Positions 6,604 through 14,825 of a stretch of 24,165 nt of DNA are shown one piece after another (within the stretch, counting starts at the first letter, position 1; each line of letters starts with the position of its first letter). The position numbers and the translations under genes were made by a program. A model generated the notes under the pieces. The model was not told the DNA's origin. It ran no database searches and saw only the letters and a list, made by a program, of their open reading frames with translations. The stretch comes from a virus, in the IMG/VR virus record IMGVR_UViG_3300045768_000052, positions 1-24,165 of that record, one strand, 5' to 3'.

Positions 6604-6641
6604 CTTGCCGCACCGTGTCACTGTGATGAGCAGTGATCGGG
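6568..6641 (+). promoter_or_regulatory. Right copy of mirrored promoter/operator
   Basis: Contains CCCGATCA (6571-6578), TCAATG (6576-6581) and CGTTGA (6592-6597) as a near-dyad, TTGACG (6594-6599), GTCACT (6617-6622) 17 bp later, and TGATCGGG (6634-6641). GTCAC and TGATCGGG lie outside the perfect repeat yet match the left copy in order, with GTCAC at identical spacing and TGATCGGG shifted by 1 bp. This suggests functional constraint, not just duplicated DNA. It faces the operon that starts 45 bp downstream. Confidence 0.65.
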
Positions 6642-6686
6642 TAGTGCAACCCCGATTGGCAGACCGGCAAGGAGGCAGCAGGCCGT

Positions 6687-7421
6687 ATGAGCACGGGCAT
6701 TGCAGAAGCCGACCAGGCGGCCGCGGCCGCCGCGGTCGGCGCCGCCGAGGCGGATCTCGCGGCAGGACGGCGCGGGATAACCGCTGACACCCTGCACCGG
6801 CTCCGCGACGACTACCGACACGCCCAGCTGTCCGCTGAGGGTGCCAAGGTGAAGGCTGAACGTGCCCGCGAAGCGGCTCGCCTCGCCGCGCTCGGGGAAG
6901 TAGGCCGCCAGGTCGACCAGCTCGCCATCGCTGACGTGGCCGGCGAGCTCGCTGACGTGCTGCAGGTCATCACGGACGCCTGCGCCCGGGCGCGGAGCAT
7001 AACCGGGGCGTGGGATGGCTCCGTGCGGGACCTGATCGAAGCTGCGTGCGACCTAGGCGTCTCCGACGCCCCCCCGGGTGGGCCGGCCAAGGCCTCGGGG
7101 TATCTCGCGGCGAGGAACCTTGGCGGTGACCAGTCCATCACTCACCACCGTGTGCGGCTGACGCCTGTGAGTACGGACCTGGCCCGGGCGATCGACCGCG
7201 CCGTACTCGGGCACCCGGATGACGGACTCGCCCTGATCGCCGGTGTGCGCGAACTGCCGGAGCCGAAGCGGCCGGATCTCGTCGTGCGCGGCCGCGGCGG
7301 CTGGTGCCAACCGATTTTCGGGGAGCTCAACGAGAACCAGCGGAGCCAGGTCCGGACAGGTGATCTCAAGGTCCTCGACAACGACGAGGTAGAGGCGTGG
7401 CTGCGAGGTGATCTCAAGTGA
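6687..7421 (+). CDS. Hypothetical coiled-coil protein, first gene of the middle operon, 244 aa
   Basis: Family not recognised. Residues about 5-80 are alanine-rich, charged and strongly helical (AEADQAAAAAAVGAAEADLA, then KVKAERAREAARLAAL), consistent with a coiled coil. A central helical region follows, then a more globular C terminus with LVVRGRGGWCQPIFGELNEN and EVEAWLRGDLK. The ATG at 6687 lies 11 bp after AAGGAGG. The TGA overlaps the GTG of the next gene by 4 bp, so the two are coupled. Position at the head of a tape-measure operon suggests a structural or assembly role, but nothing in the sequence proves it. Confidence 0.78.
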   Translation: MSTGIAEADQAAAAAAVGAAEADLAAGRRGITADTLHRLRDDYRHAQLSAEGAKVKAERAREAARLAALGEVGRQVDQLAIADVAGELADVLQVITDACARARSITGAWDGSVRDLIEAACDLGVSDAPPGGPAKASGYLAARNLGGDQSITHHRVRLTPVSTDLARAIDRAVLGHPDDGLALIAGVRELPEPKRPDLVVRGRGGWCQPIFGELNENQRSQVRTGDLKVLDNDEVEAWLRGDLK

Positions 7422-8017
7422 CTTCCGCAGACTCCGATAGCGCCCTCGCGACAGATCTTGCCGCTGTTAAGCAGTCCCTCGACGCTCAGCAAGCGGCACG
7501 TGAGAAGCAGAATGACGCCCTGGCCATAGCGCTTGGCTTTAAGCAGCCTCCGCTCGACCCTCGGCAGGTCGCTGCGGAGCGGGAAAAGGCGGCGGCGGCG
7601 ATCGCTCAGCGGGACGCTGCCCTGCGAGAGCAGGCCGCAGAGAACGCGGTCTTGCGCCACGCCGGGAGGTACGGCGGTAACGGTACCGCGCTGGCTGATT
7701 CGAAGACGTTCATGTCCAGGGTGGCCAAGCTCGACCCGTCGTCAGCCACCTTCACCGAGGACCTCGGTGCCGAGATCCGGGCCGCGGTGGAATCCGGCCC
7801 GCGATTCAGGACCGGTGATGGCAGGCCCGCGAACGGGTCAAGGACCACCGCGCCGCCTATGGGTCCGGGCGGCGCGTCGGCTGGCGCCCGTCAGTGGACC
7901 CTCGACGACGTGAACCGGCTGCCCAGGAACCGCAAGGGCGCAGCCCAGTTGCAGGAAGCCATCGACGCCGGGCTCCTGCAAGACCTCGGCCACGGTCCCG
8001 CCAAGAACAGGCGCTAA
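7418..8017 (+). CDS. Scaffold-like phage protein, 199 aa
   Basis: Layout matches actinophage scaffolding-like proteins: a coiled coil over residues about 8-85 (AAVKQSLDAQQAAREKQND, then AAEREKAAAAIAQRDAALRE), then the pattern LRHAGRYGGNGTALADSKTFMSRVAKLDP (described here as residues about 80-107), and a flexible Gly/Pro/Ala-rich tail. Scaffolds guide capsid assembly and are normally encoded next to the major capsid protein, but no capsid gene follows here. GTG start overlaps the upstream stop by 4 bp, and the TAATG junction couples it to the next gene. The assignment is from recall of pattern and context; another coiled-coil assembly factor is possible. Confidence 0.55.
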   Translation: MTSADSDSALATDLAAVKQSLDAQQAAREKQNDALAIALGFKQPPLDPRQVAAEREKAAAAIAQRDAALREQAAENAVLRHAGRYGGNGTALADSKTFMSRVAKLDPSSATFTEDLGAEIRAAVESGPRFRTGDGRPANGSRTTAPPMGPGGASAGARQWTLDDVNRLPRNRKGAAQLQEAIDAGLLQDLGHGPAKNRR

Positions 8018-8331
8018 TGACGACCCCGGCGCCGTCGCAGGGTTCGTTGCCGCGTGTCGCTCCCGAGATCGGCCTCGATGCCCTCAGGGACGCGATCGCG
8101 GCGATCCGCTGCTCGTCGGCCGGAGATGCTGAAGGCGTCTACGCAGTTCTGGCTGGCAGTGACGCGCCTCGGCATGTCGCCTGGGTGCTCACTGCTGTCA
8201 CCGTCGTGCTCTGCCGCCGCGTTGGGCTCAGTAGCGACGACATCGCCGCACTGCTCAACGAGATCAGCACAGACTTCACGAACAGCGTCCTGGACCAGCC
8301 GCGCCCCGAGCTCGGCAACGAAGGCGGGTGA
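8017..8331 (+). CDS. Small hypothetical protein preceding the tape measure, 104 aa
   Basis: Starts at the ATG of a TAATG junction with the scaffold-like gene (a longer open frame from 7894 would lie inside that gene). Largely helical: GLDALRDAIAAIRCS, then HVAWVLTAVTVVLCRRVG, which is hydrophobic enough to be a buried helix, then SSDDIAALLNEISTDF. Its site directly before a tape-measure gene is where tail assembly chaperones usually lie, but it is one continuous frame without the usual overlapping second frame, and I see no frameshift signal. Function unknown. Confidence 0.7.
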   Translation: MTTPAPSQGSLPRVAPEIGLDALRDAIAAIRCSSAGDAEGVYAVLAGSDAPRHVAWVLTAVTVVLCRRVGLSSDDIAALLNEISTDFTNSVLDQPRPELGNEGG

Positions 8332-8337
8332 CGCCCT

Positions 8338-11300
8338 GTGTCCGAAGGGTTCCGGATCGCGACGGCTTGGGTTCAGGTGTCCCCGGACACCACGGGATTC
8401 AAGGAAGAATTGCAGGCCAAGGTCGATGAGGCCACCGAGGGTGTCGAGGCGAGCGTCCGGGTCGGCTTGGATACCAGCGAACTGGACGCGAAGGCCGACG
8501 AGGCTAAGGCGAAGGTCGACGAGCTCGACGGCAAGAAGGCCACCGCGACCGCCAGCCTGGACGACGCTGACCTGTCAGCCAAGGCCGATGACGCTACCGA
8601 GAAGCTGGCGCGCCTCGATGCCGGGGAAGCCAGGCCCACCCTCGAGCTGGAAGCCGCGGACTTCGACGGGAAGTCCGACGACGCGACCTCGAAGCTGGAC
8701 CGGCTCGACTCGGAAGAGGCACGGCCGCGGCTGGACCTCGACGACACCGATTTCAACGCCAAGATCGACGCGGCCGAGGCCAAGCTCGATGCGCTGAAGG
8801 AACAGTCCGCGACGATCAACCTCGGTGCCAGCGGCGGGGGCGGCGGCGGTGAAAGCGGGGGCGGCGAGGGCAGCCTGCTCGGTGCGGGCCTGCTGGGCGC
8901 GGGCGCGCTGATGCCCGGCCTCGCGGGTGCTGCCACCGGTCTCGGGCTGCTCGGCGCGACGGGTGCGCTGGCGTTCGGCGGGATCGCCAAGGCCCTCTCA
9001 TCCGCGCACCAGGCCAGCGAGAACGTCGGGATGACCAGCCAGCAGATGGCCGCGACCCAGTTCTCCAACGCCGTCGCGGTCCAGCAGGCGCAGCAGCAGA
9101 TCGGGGAAGCCCACCAGCAGGCGGCCCAGGACGCTACCCAGTCGGCTCAGCAGATCGAGTCGAGCCAGATGAACCTGGCGTCGGTTGAGCGTAACGCTGC
9201 CGCGTCGCAGGTCCAGGCGCTCCAGTCCGTCGAGCAGGCGCAACAGGGCGTCGAGCAGGCGAACTACGGGCTGTCTGAGGCGCAGTACAACCTGTCGCAG
9301 GCGTGGATCACCGCGAAGGAAGACCTGCAGAACCTCAACGACCAGCTCGCCGACTCCAACCTGAACGTCCAGGCGGCGCAGCTGGCGATCCAGCAGGCGA
9401 TCTACAACCAGACCCTCGTCGACCAGAACGCCTACTCCACCAGCCTTGACCGGCAGCAGGCCACCCTGGCTGTGGCTCAGGCGCAGCAGCAGCTCACCGA
9501 CGCTCAGGCAGCCCAGACCGACGCTCAGACCGCGGCGAACACCGCCAACCAGCAAGGCGTCGCGGGCTCGCAGACGGTGATCCAGGCTCAGCAGGCGCTT
9601 ACCCAGGCGCAGTACCAGCAGACCGACGCCGTGCAGCAGCAGCAGGACGCCTCGAACAACCTGACGTTGACCGAGCAGAACAACGCCGCGCAGGTCAAGC
9701 AAGCCCAGATGGAGGTCTCCCAGGCGCAGGAGCAGGCGGCCTACCAGCAGCAGCAGAACGCGCAGAACATCCGGATCGCCGAGCAGAACCTCACCAACAC
9801 GATCGAGGAACAGAAGCTCGAGTGGGCCGCGACGGAGTCCACGGAGAACCAGGCGGCTAACACGTTCCTGAAGGACATGGCGAAGCTGACCCCGGCGGGC
9901 CGGGGGTTCGTCAACCAGGTCCTCGCCATGAAGGGCGCGTTCCAGGGGCTTGAGTCGGTCGCCCAGAACGCGGTGCTGCCCGGCTTCACGATCTTCCTCA
10001 AGGGCATCCAGGATCTTCTGCCCACGCTCAGCGCCGGGGTCGGCAAGATGGGCACCGCTATCTCCAACGCGTTCGGCCAGTTCGGCAAGCAGATGCAGAC
10101 GTCATCGTTCGCGAAGGTGCTGCAAGGGCTGATGAACAACGGCACTCAGTTCGTGAACATCGTGCTGCCCGCGTTCGGCCAGTTCTTCCAGGAGCTGGCG
10201 AAGCTAGGCAGCACCAAGGGGGCGGCGTCCGGGCTGGCCAATCTCCTGGCGGGGGTGGCTAACGGGCTGACCGGGATGGCGAAGTCCCTGCAGCCGTACA
10301 TCCCGGGCATCGACAAGTTCCTTACCCAGGTCGGCAAGATCATCACTGACATCGGGCCGCCGCTCGGCACGATCGTCGGCCAGATCGCCACCGTCACCGG
10401 CGATGTGCTCAGCTTCCTGAACGCCCACACGCACGGCAACGCTGCCAAGGTGATCGGCGACGTCCTGGCCGGGCTGATCGCCCTCAAGGGCATGGAGAAA
10501 ATCCCCCTGCTGGGGAGCTTGCTCAAGGTCCCCGAGAACCTGGGCATCAGTCTGGGGAAGAAGCTAGGCACCTCGATCCTCAGCGGCATCAAGACCCGCA
10601 TGGGCGGCGGCGCACTGAAAGACGCCGTCGAAGGCGGAGAGGGAGCCGAGGGACTCGAAGGAGCCGAAGGACTTGAGGGGGCCGCCGGGGCGGCATCAGA
10701 GGGCGGCGGACTGCTGTCCGGCATCCTCGGCGGCGCGTCCCTCGGCCCGATCGGACTCGTAGGCATCGCCCTGGCCGGGGTCGGCGTCGGCGCCTATGAG
10801 CTGGCCAAGCACTGGAAGACCGTCTGGGGCGACATCAAGAAGTGGTCGTCGGACGCGGCCGGCTTCCTCAGTAACCTGTTCCACAACCATGTCGTGCAGG
10901 ACATCCTGGACATCTGGTCGCTCGGGCTGGTGCCGCTCGCGGAGCACTGGAGCACCGTGTGGGGCAACATCCAGAACTGGACGTCGGACGTCGGCACGTT
11001 CTTTACGCAGACGATCCCGAACGCCGTGCAGACGGGCATGAGTGACGCCTGGAAATGGTTCGACTCAACCTTCATCTCGCCCGTGGTGAGCTTCTTTACC
11101 AGCACCGTCCCCGGCTGGGGCGCTGATATCAGCAACTTCTTCACCCAGACGATCCCGAACTACATCAGGACCGGCATGACTACCGCCTTCGGCTGGATCA
11201 GGTCCACCTTCATCACGCCGGTCGAGAACTTCATCACCGGGACGATCCCCGGCTGGGGTACGGACATCAGCAACTTCTTCACCCGGACCATCCCCGGCGC

Positions 11301-12672
11301 TGTCTCCCAGGGTGTCTCTGCCATCGCTACCGTCTGGGACAAACTCGAATCGGTTTTCAAGACCCCGGTCAACTTCCTGATCAAAACCGTGTACGACGAC
11401 GGCATCGCCCGGCTGTGGAACGACGTGGTGGGCGCGGTCGGGCTCGGTTCGATCAAGCTTCCTATCATCCCGGCGCTCGCTGCCGGCGGTGTGGTGCCGG
11501 GCTGGTCACCGGGCCGGGATAACCACCTGGCCGCCGTCTCGGGCGGTGAGGGGATCCTGACTCCGCAGGCCACTCAGGCGGTCGGCGGCAAGGGAACCAT
11601 CGACGCATTGAACTCGCAGTACCCGTCGAGCGGATCAACGCCGGGTGCCGGCCACGCCATCACGAAGATGGCAGGGAAGGAACTCCGCAGGCACCTGGGC
11701 GAACGGCCGGCCGAGCACATCCTGACCGGCGGGATGTTCGCAGGAGGCGGCATCGTCGGTGACATCACCGGGGCCCTGTCCGGCGCCGCCCACGCCGTCG
11801 GCTCAGTGGTGTCGGGCGCGATCGACGTCGGGAAGATGATCGCAGCGGTGGCCACGGGCAACACCGCCGCGTTCGTCAACGCCGCATCGGCGGCGATCGG
11901 CACCCAGGCCGCCGGTGACCTCGGCAAGATCATGGTCGGCATCCCGAAGGCACTGGTCACCGACCTGGCCAAGGAACTCACCGGGGCCACCGCCACTTCC
12001 AGTGCGATCGGGAGCCTCCCGCAGAACTGGCAGACCATCGCCAGCTTCCTGGCCTCGCACGGGTTCACGAAGTTCGCGGCCGCGGGAGTCGCCGGGAACA
12101 TCGACGCCGAGTCCGGGGGCCGCCCCGAGCAACTCGAGATCGGCGGCGGGGGCGGCGGTGGCCTGATCCAGTGGACGCCTTATCCGGCGGGTTACATCAC
12201 CGGGAACGTCTCACAGGACCTGATGACGCAGCTGAACGCCATCTTGTCGTTCGGCGGTGGTCCGGGGCTGGTGAACCAGGCCACGTCGCCGTCCAACGCG
12301 GCGCAGATCTACCAGGACCAGTACGAGAAGCCCGCGAACCTCACGGCCAGCCTGCCGCAGCGGATGGCATCGGCAAACGCCGTCTACAAGGCGATGAACT
12401 GGGGTGCGTTCGACCAGGGCGGCCAGCTGCCGCCCGGCATGACGATGGCAGTGAACGCCACCGGCAAGCCCGAGGCGATCCTCACCAGCCAGCAATGGCA
12501 GACCCTCGCCGCGCTCGCCGACCACCTGACCGGCCGCGGACCGGCCGGCACCGCGGGCGCCGGCGCAGCGCAACGGCCGATCGAACTTAACTTCTACGGG
12601 CAGTACCCGACAGGGGAGATGAAAGCCACGATGATGCGAGAACTAGCGCTGGCGCTCGGAGGCGCATCGTGA
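8338..12672 (+). CDS. Phage tail tape-measure protein with C-terminal tail lysozyme domain, 1444 aa
   Basis: Tape measures set tail length and exit the tail during infection. Features in order: three to four tandem units of about 30 residues (about 30-162; each with a V/L-D-x-S/D-L strand and a KAD-E-A-K helix, such as LDTSELDAKADEAKAKVDEL); a glycine-rich linker; a hydrophobic Gly/Ala/Leu block (about 178-220); a long Gln/Ala-rich coiled coil (about 225-500); a second hydrophobic segment (about 788-822); three 46-residue repeats carrying FFTQTIP and PGWGADISNFF (about 881-1021); and residues about 1224-1352 resembling Phage_lysozyme2 (GVAGNIDAESGGRPEQ, GGLIQWTP). GTG start 6 bp after the previous stop. 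Expected genes for tail tube, distal tail and baseplate do not follow. Confidence 0.93.
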   Translation: MSEGFRIATAWVQVSPDTTGFKEELQAKVDEATEGVEASVRVGLDTSELDAKADEAKAKVDELDGKKATATASLDDADLSAKADDATEKLARLDAGEARPTLELEAADFDGKSDDATSKLDRLDSEEARPRLDLDDTDFNAKIDAAEAKLDALKEQSATINLGASGGGGGGESGGGEGSLLGAGLLGAGALMPGLAGAATGLGLLGATGALAFGGIAKALSSAHQASENVGMTSQQMAATQFSNAVAVQQAQQQIGEAHQQAAQDATQSAQQIESSQMNLASVERNAAASQVQALQSVEQAQQGVEQANYGLSEAQYNLSQAWITAKEDLQNLNDQLADSNLNVQAAQLAIQQAIYNQTLVDQNAYSTSLDRQQATLAVAQAQQQLTDAQAAQTDAQTAANTANQQGVAGSQTVIQAQQALTQAQYQQTDAVQQQQDASNNLTLTEQNNAAQVKQAQMEVSQAQEQAAYQQQQNAQNIRIAEQNLTNTIEEQKLEWAATESTENQAANTFLKDMAKLTPAGRGFVNQVLAMKGAFQGLESVAQNAVLPGFTIFLKGIQDLLPTLSAGVGKMGTAISNAFGQFGKQMQTSSFAKVLQGLMNNGTQFVNIVLPAFGQFFQELAKLGSTKGAASGLANLLAGVANGLTGMAKSLQPYIPGIDKFLTQVGKIITDIGPPLGTIVGQIATVTGDVLSFLNAHTHGNAAKVIGDVLAGLIALKGMEKIPLLGSLLKVPENLGISLGKKLGTSILSGIKTRMGGGALKDAVEGGEGAEGLEGAEGLEGAAGAASEGGGLLSGILGGASLGPIGLVGIALAGVGVGAYELAKHWKTVWGDIKKWSSDAAGFLSNLFHNHVVQDILDIWSLGLVPLAEHWSTVWGNIQNWTSDVGTFFTQTIPNAVQTGMSDAWKWFDSTFISPVVSFFTSTVPGWGADISNFFTQTIPNYIRTGMTTAFGWIRSTFITPVENFITGTIPGWGTDISNFFTRTIPGAVSQGVSAIATVWDKLESVFKTPVNFLIKTVYDDGIARLWNDVVGAVGLGSIKLPIIPALAAGGVVPGWSPGRDNHLAAVSGGEGILTPQATQAVGGKGTIDALNSQYPSSGSTPGAGHAITKMAGKELRRHLGERPAEHILTGGMFAGGGIVGDITGALSGAAHAVGSVVSGAIDVGKMIAAVATGNTAAFVNAASAAIGTQAAGDLGKIMVGIPKALVTDLAKELTGATATSSAIGSLPQNWQTIASFLASHGFTKFAAAGVAGNIDAESGGRPEQLEIGGGGGGGLIQWTPYPAGYITGNVSQDLMTQLNAILSFGGGPGLVNQATSPSNAAQIYQDQYEKPANLTASLPQRMASANAVYKAMNWGAFDQGGQLPPGMTMAVNATGKPEAILTSQQWQTLAALADHLTGRGPAGTAGAGAAQRPIELNFYGQYPTGEMKATMMRELALALGGAS

Positions 12673-12703
12673 CCGAGCGCCCAATCAAGTGGAGGGTGAG
12701 CTG

Positions 12704-13057
12704 ATGAGCGACGGACCCCGGCCGCTCGGGCAGAGCATCTCGTTGCCTGGATCGCCGTTGGCCGAGTTCGAGGCCCGGATCAACGACGAGCTGGCGGCTG
12801 GGGAGATCGCGCCCACGTGCCCGCATCCCGTTACGGTCGCGCGGCTGTACCTGCCTGCGCGGATCCTGTGCTGCCTCGACTGCGACGACACGATGCAGGA
12901 CACGCTGCAGGAAGCCGAAAGCAACCCGCCCGCGTGCGCGATCTGCGCTGGCACGGCAACTCGCTGGGCGTGCTGGCTGGCCGGCCCGGTGCTAGCGATG
13001 GCGCGCCTGTGCGATCCCTGCGGCACGGCAGGCAACGTACCGATGAGCCCGAACTAA
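12704..13057 (+). CDS. Cys-rich zinc-ribbon-like protein, 117 aa
   Basis: ATG at 12704 follows GGAGG by 8 bp; a GTG at 12689 would place that site inside the coding region, so it was rejected. Cysteines are grouped as CPH near residue 39, CCLDC near 56-60, CAIC near 77-80, and CDPC near 102-105, suggesting one or two zinc sites. A hydrophobic stretch WACWLAGPVLAMARL lies between the last two groups. No family recognised. It follows the tape measure, where a tail component would normally be encoded. Confidence 0.75.
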   Translation: MSDGPRPLGQSISLPGSPLAEFEARINDELAAGEIAPTCPHPVTVARLYLPARILCCLDCDDTMQDTLQEAESNPPACAICAGTATRWACWLAGPVLAMARLCDPCGTAGNVPMSPN

Positions 13058-13067
13058 GGAGGACTAC

Positions 13068-13373
13068 ATGACCCCGAGCGGTAAGAATCCCGCTGCGGCG
13101 GCGCCGCGCCGACACAACATCCGCTCGAGTGACGGGAAGTTCGCTCCGGCCGCCAGTCCGCACCACGGCGCCGTCAACTCTGCCTTCAAAGGCGCCCAGA
13201 TCAGCAGGACCGGCGGGTTCACCCCCCACCAGCCAGCACAGGTCACTCAGACCGTCGGCATGAGCCCGGATCCGCCAGCGAACCATCAGGCCGCACAGGA
13301 CATCTCTCCGACGATCCCCTACATCGGCGGCAGTCCCACAGGCTTTGACCCAGCCACGGGAGGCACGTTCTGA
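13068..13373 (+). CDS. Disordered basic hypothetical protein, 101 aa
   Basis: ATG at 13068 has a strong AAGGAGG site and lies 10 bp after the previous stop. The protein is rich in Pro, Gly, Ala, Ser and Thr, with a basic N terminus (KNPAAAAPRRHNIRSSDGKF) and no hydrophobic core, so it is probably intrinsically disordered. It may be a virion decoration or linker protein, but no homology is recognised. The good start signal and steady codon use support it as real. Confidence 0.65.
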   Translation: MTPSGKNPAAAAPRRHNIRSSDGKFAPAASPHHGAVNSAFKGAQISRTGGFTPHQPAQVTQTVGMSPDPPANHQAAQDISPTIPYIGGSPTGFDPATGGTF

Positions 13374-13565
13374 CATCGGCCGCTTCATGGCCGGGCCTGC
13401 GTCAAAGTCACGCCTTTCCGGGGCGACGGACACGCCTCGACGTGGCGAGCCAAGGCGGCGAGCAGGCTCCCGCGCCTCCTACCCGCAGAGACCCGCCTGC
13501 GCCAGGCCTGGCCATGACCAGGGTGCCATTCCATCCTCAACTGTTACTAAAGAAAGAAGGTCACG
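13374..13565 (+). other. Intergenic stretch, no supported gene
   Basis: 192 bp between the disordered protein and the next gene. Open frames here lack actinobacterial third-position GC bias. A perfect 12-bp palindrome GCCAGGCCTGGC (13501-13512) and an overlapping CCTGG/CCAGG dyad (13507-13522) are the only structures seen. The end provides the AGAAGG ribosome binding site for 13566. Confidence 0.5.
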
Positions 13566-14015
13566 ATGACCGACGTACGACCCGAGGTGCTCGAGCTGCT
13601 TAACAGCCGGGACCCACTGAAGCCGTTTCACCGCGCTGACGGCCAGGACTTCACGGAAGCCGAGGCCGCCCTCATGGCGGACGCCACCCCGGCCGAACGT
13701 GCTGTGGCTGCGCAGGCCCGGCTGATCGCCCGCGCCGAGGCTGGCCAGGCCATCCGCACGAAGCTGGCGGAGAACCTGGCGGCAAGCGGGGTCGCTGATC
13801 AGCACGTAACGCGAGTCACTGAGGGGCTGCTTGTCAACTTGGGAAGCGTCCCGCACGCCGAGGTCGTCAAGCTCGCGCCCGAGGCTCCCGACACCCCGGC
13901 CGTCGACGAGCTGGAGACGCGGTTGGGCCGCGACTGGCCCGTGATGGTCGCGACGGAAGCTGGTCTTCCGGTTGTGCAGGTCCGGGAGATGTTCGGCCAG
14001 GTGCCACCCCGCTGA
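13566..14015 (+). CDS. Hypothetical protein, last gene of the middle operon, 149 aa
   Basis: ATG at 13566 preceded by AGAAGG. An acidic, mostly helical protein: RPEVLELLNSRDPLKPF, then FTEAEAALMADATPAERAVAAQARLIARAEAGQAI (residues about 28-62), then a small domain containing DELETRLGRDWPVMVATEAGLP. No cysteines, membrane segments or family signature recognised. It is followed by a strong hairpin, consistent with being the end of the transcript. It is separated from the previous gene by 192 bp, so it could have its own promoter. Confidence 0.78.
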   Translation: MTDVRPEVLELLNSRDPLKPFHRADGQDFTEAEAALMADATPAERAVAAQARLIARAEAGQAIRTKLAENLAASGVADQHVTRVTEGLLVNLGSVPHAEVVKLAPEAPDTPAVDELETRLGRDWPVMVATEAGLPVVQVREMFGQVPPR

Positions 14016-14107
14016 CGACGAGGTGAGCGTCCGGTAGCGCGTACAGTCGCCCACTGGTTACGTCTCAACCCATGCCGGTGGGGCGCAAGATCACTTTCGC
14101 GTGGTGA

Positions 14108-14140
14108 GTGGCCGGGTGGCCGTGACCACCACCCGGCCAC
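14108..14140. terminator. Bidirectional hairpin between convergent transcripts
   Basis: GTGGCCGGGTGG (14108-14119) pairs perfectly with CCACCCGGCCAC (14129-14140) across a 9-base loop. It lies between the plus-strand gene ending at 14015 and the minus-strand gene ending at 14149. There is no T-tract, but GC-rich hairpins without one are common terminators in actinobacteria. Confidence 0.75.
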
Positions 14141-14148
14141 CTGCTTCG

Positions 14149-14589
14149 TCAGCCCATTCCGGCGGGCCGGAGGATCAGCCTCGCCAGGACCTCAGCCGCG
14201 ACATCCTTGCCGGTGTCGCCGAGGAAGCCAGCGACCTGGCGCAGACGGCTCTTGCGGTCCGGGTCGGCCTCATGGTCCGCCACGTCATCGAAGGCGTCGG
14301 CCAAGCTCTTAGCCAGGCTGTCGCCGGTGGGCCACTGCCCGACCGCGCGCCTGGCCGCCGAGGTGACTTCCGTGACGTACCAGGAGTCCGGGTGCCCCCC
14401 GGTCATCATCTTGTTGTACTTGCGGATGTACGTCCCGGTCAGCGCATCGAGCGCCCGGTCCACCGTCTGCACGTCCATGCCGGTCTCGTCGGCGATATCG
14501 GCGACCCTTACTGCGAAGATGCCCTTCTCGAGCAGCCGGACCACCGCGTCCAGGACGGGCAGCTCCCGGCTCATCCACGTATCTTCCAT
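14149..14589 (-). CDS. Winged-helix DNA-binding protein, 146 aa
   Basis: Probable transcriptional regulator. Residues about 12-55 (LDAVVRLLEKGIFAVRVADIADETG, then VQTVDRALDALTG) form a helix-turn-helix, with YIRKYNKMMTGGHPDSWYVTEVT as the likely wing. The C-terminal third (DPDRKSRLRQVAGFLGDTGKDVAAEVLARLI) is a helical segment I recall from several actinobacterial proteins and may drive oligomerisation. Two starts are possible: ATG at 14589 (MEDTWMSREL) and ATG at 14574, the latter with GGAAG 8 bp upstream. A much longer frame extends to 15132 but would overlap the divergent gene. It transcribes away from the excisionase-like gene, forming a divergent regulatory pair. Confidence 0.8.
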   Translation of the reverse strand: MEDTWMSRELPVLDAVVRLLEKGIFAVRVADIADETGMDVQTVDRALDALTGTYIRKYNKMMTGGHPDSWYVTEVTSAARRAVGQWPTGDSLAKSLADAFDDVADHEADPDRKSRLRQVAGFLGDTGKDVAAEVLARLILRPAGMG

Positions 14590-14825
14590 ATCGGACCCAT
14601 TTCTTCCATTTTGTTCCGTGTAGTAATGAGGGGTAAGCAAACAGTAGCGATTCCGGGAGGCCGGACTCGGGATTTGCGCAGCGCCGCAAATGCCGTCCTG
14701 CGGGAACAGGCCCAGGTGCTCCTGATTCGCCCTGGTTTCCGCGGTAAGCCTCGACTCTCCCGTCTGAGTTGCGATCAGCGGCACCGATCCGGTGGTGCGG
14801 CAGGCTCGGTGCCGTGGCACCGCAG
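14590..14825. promoter_or_regulatory. Divergent intergenic region with GGCACCG half-sites
   Basis: About 236 bp between the winged-helix gene (minus) and the excisionase-like gene (plus). The part near 14590-14650 is less GC-rich than its surroundings and probably holds the leftward promoter. Close to the plus-strand start lie three related half-sites: GGCACCG (14780-14786), CGGTGCC (14807-14813) and GGCACCG (14816-14822). The last two form the perfect dyad CGGTGCC-GT-GGCACCG (14807-14822), a likely operator. Confidence 0.5.

Noticed and set aside
8017-8340. Programmed frameshift as in tail assembly chaperones before the tape measure
   Set aside because: Only one frame is coding here and no slippery heptamer was seen near the end of the 104-aa gene.
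8998-9702. Minus-strand frame of 234 codons, leucine- and valine-rich
   Set aside because: Antisense of the Gln/Ala-rich coiled coil of the tape measure.
13388-13569. 60-codon plus-strand frame in the gap before 13566
   Set aside because: Weak third-position GC, no ribosome binding site and a very basic composition.
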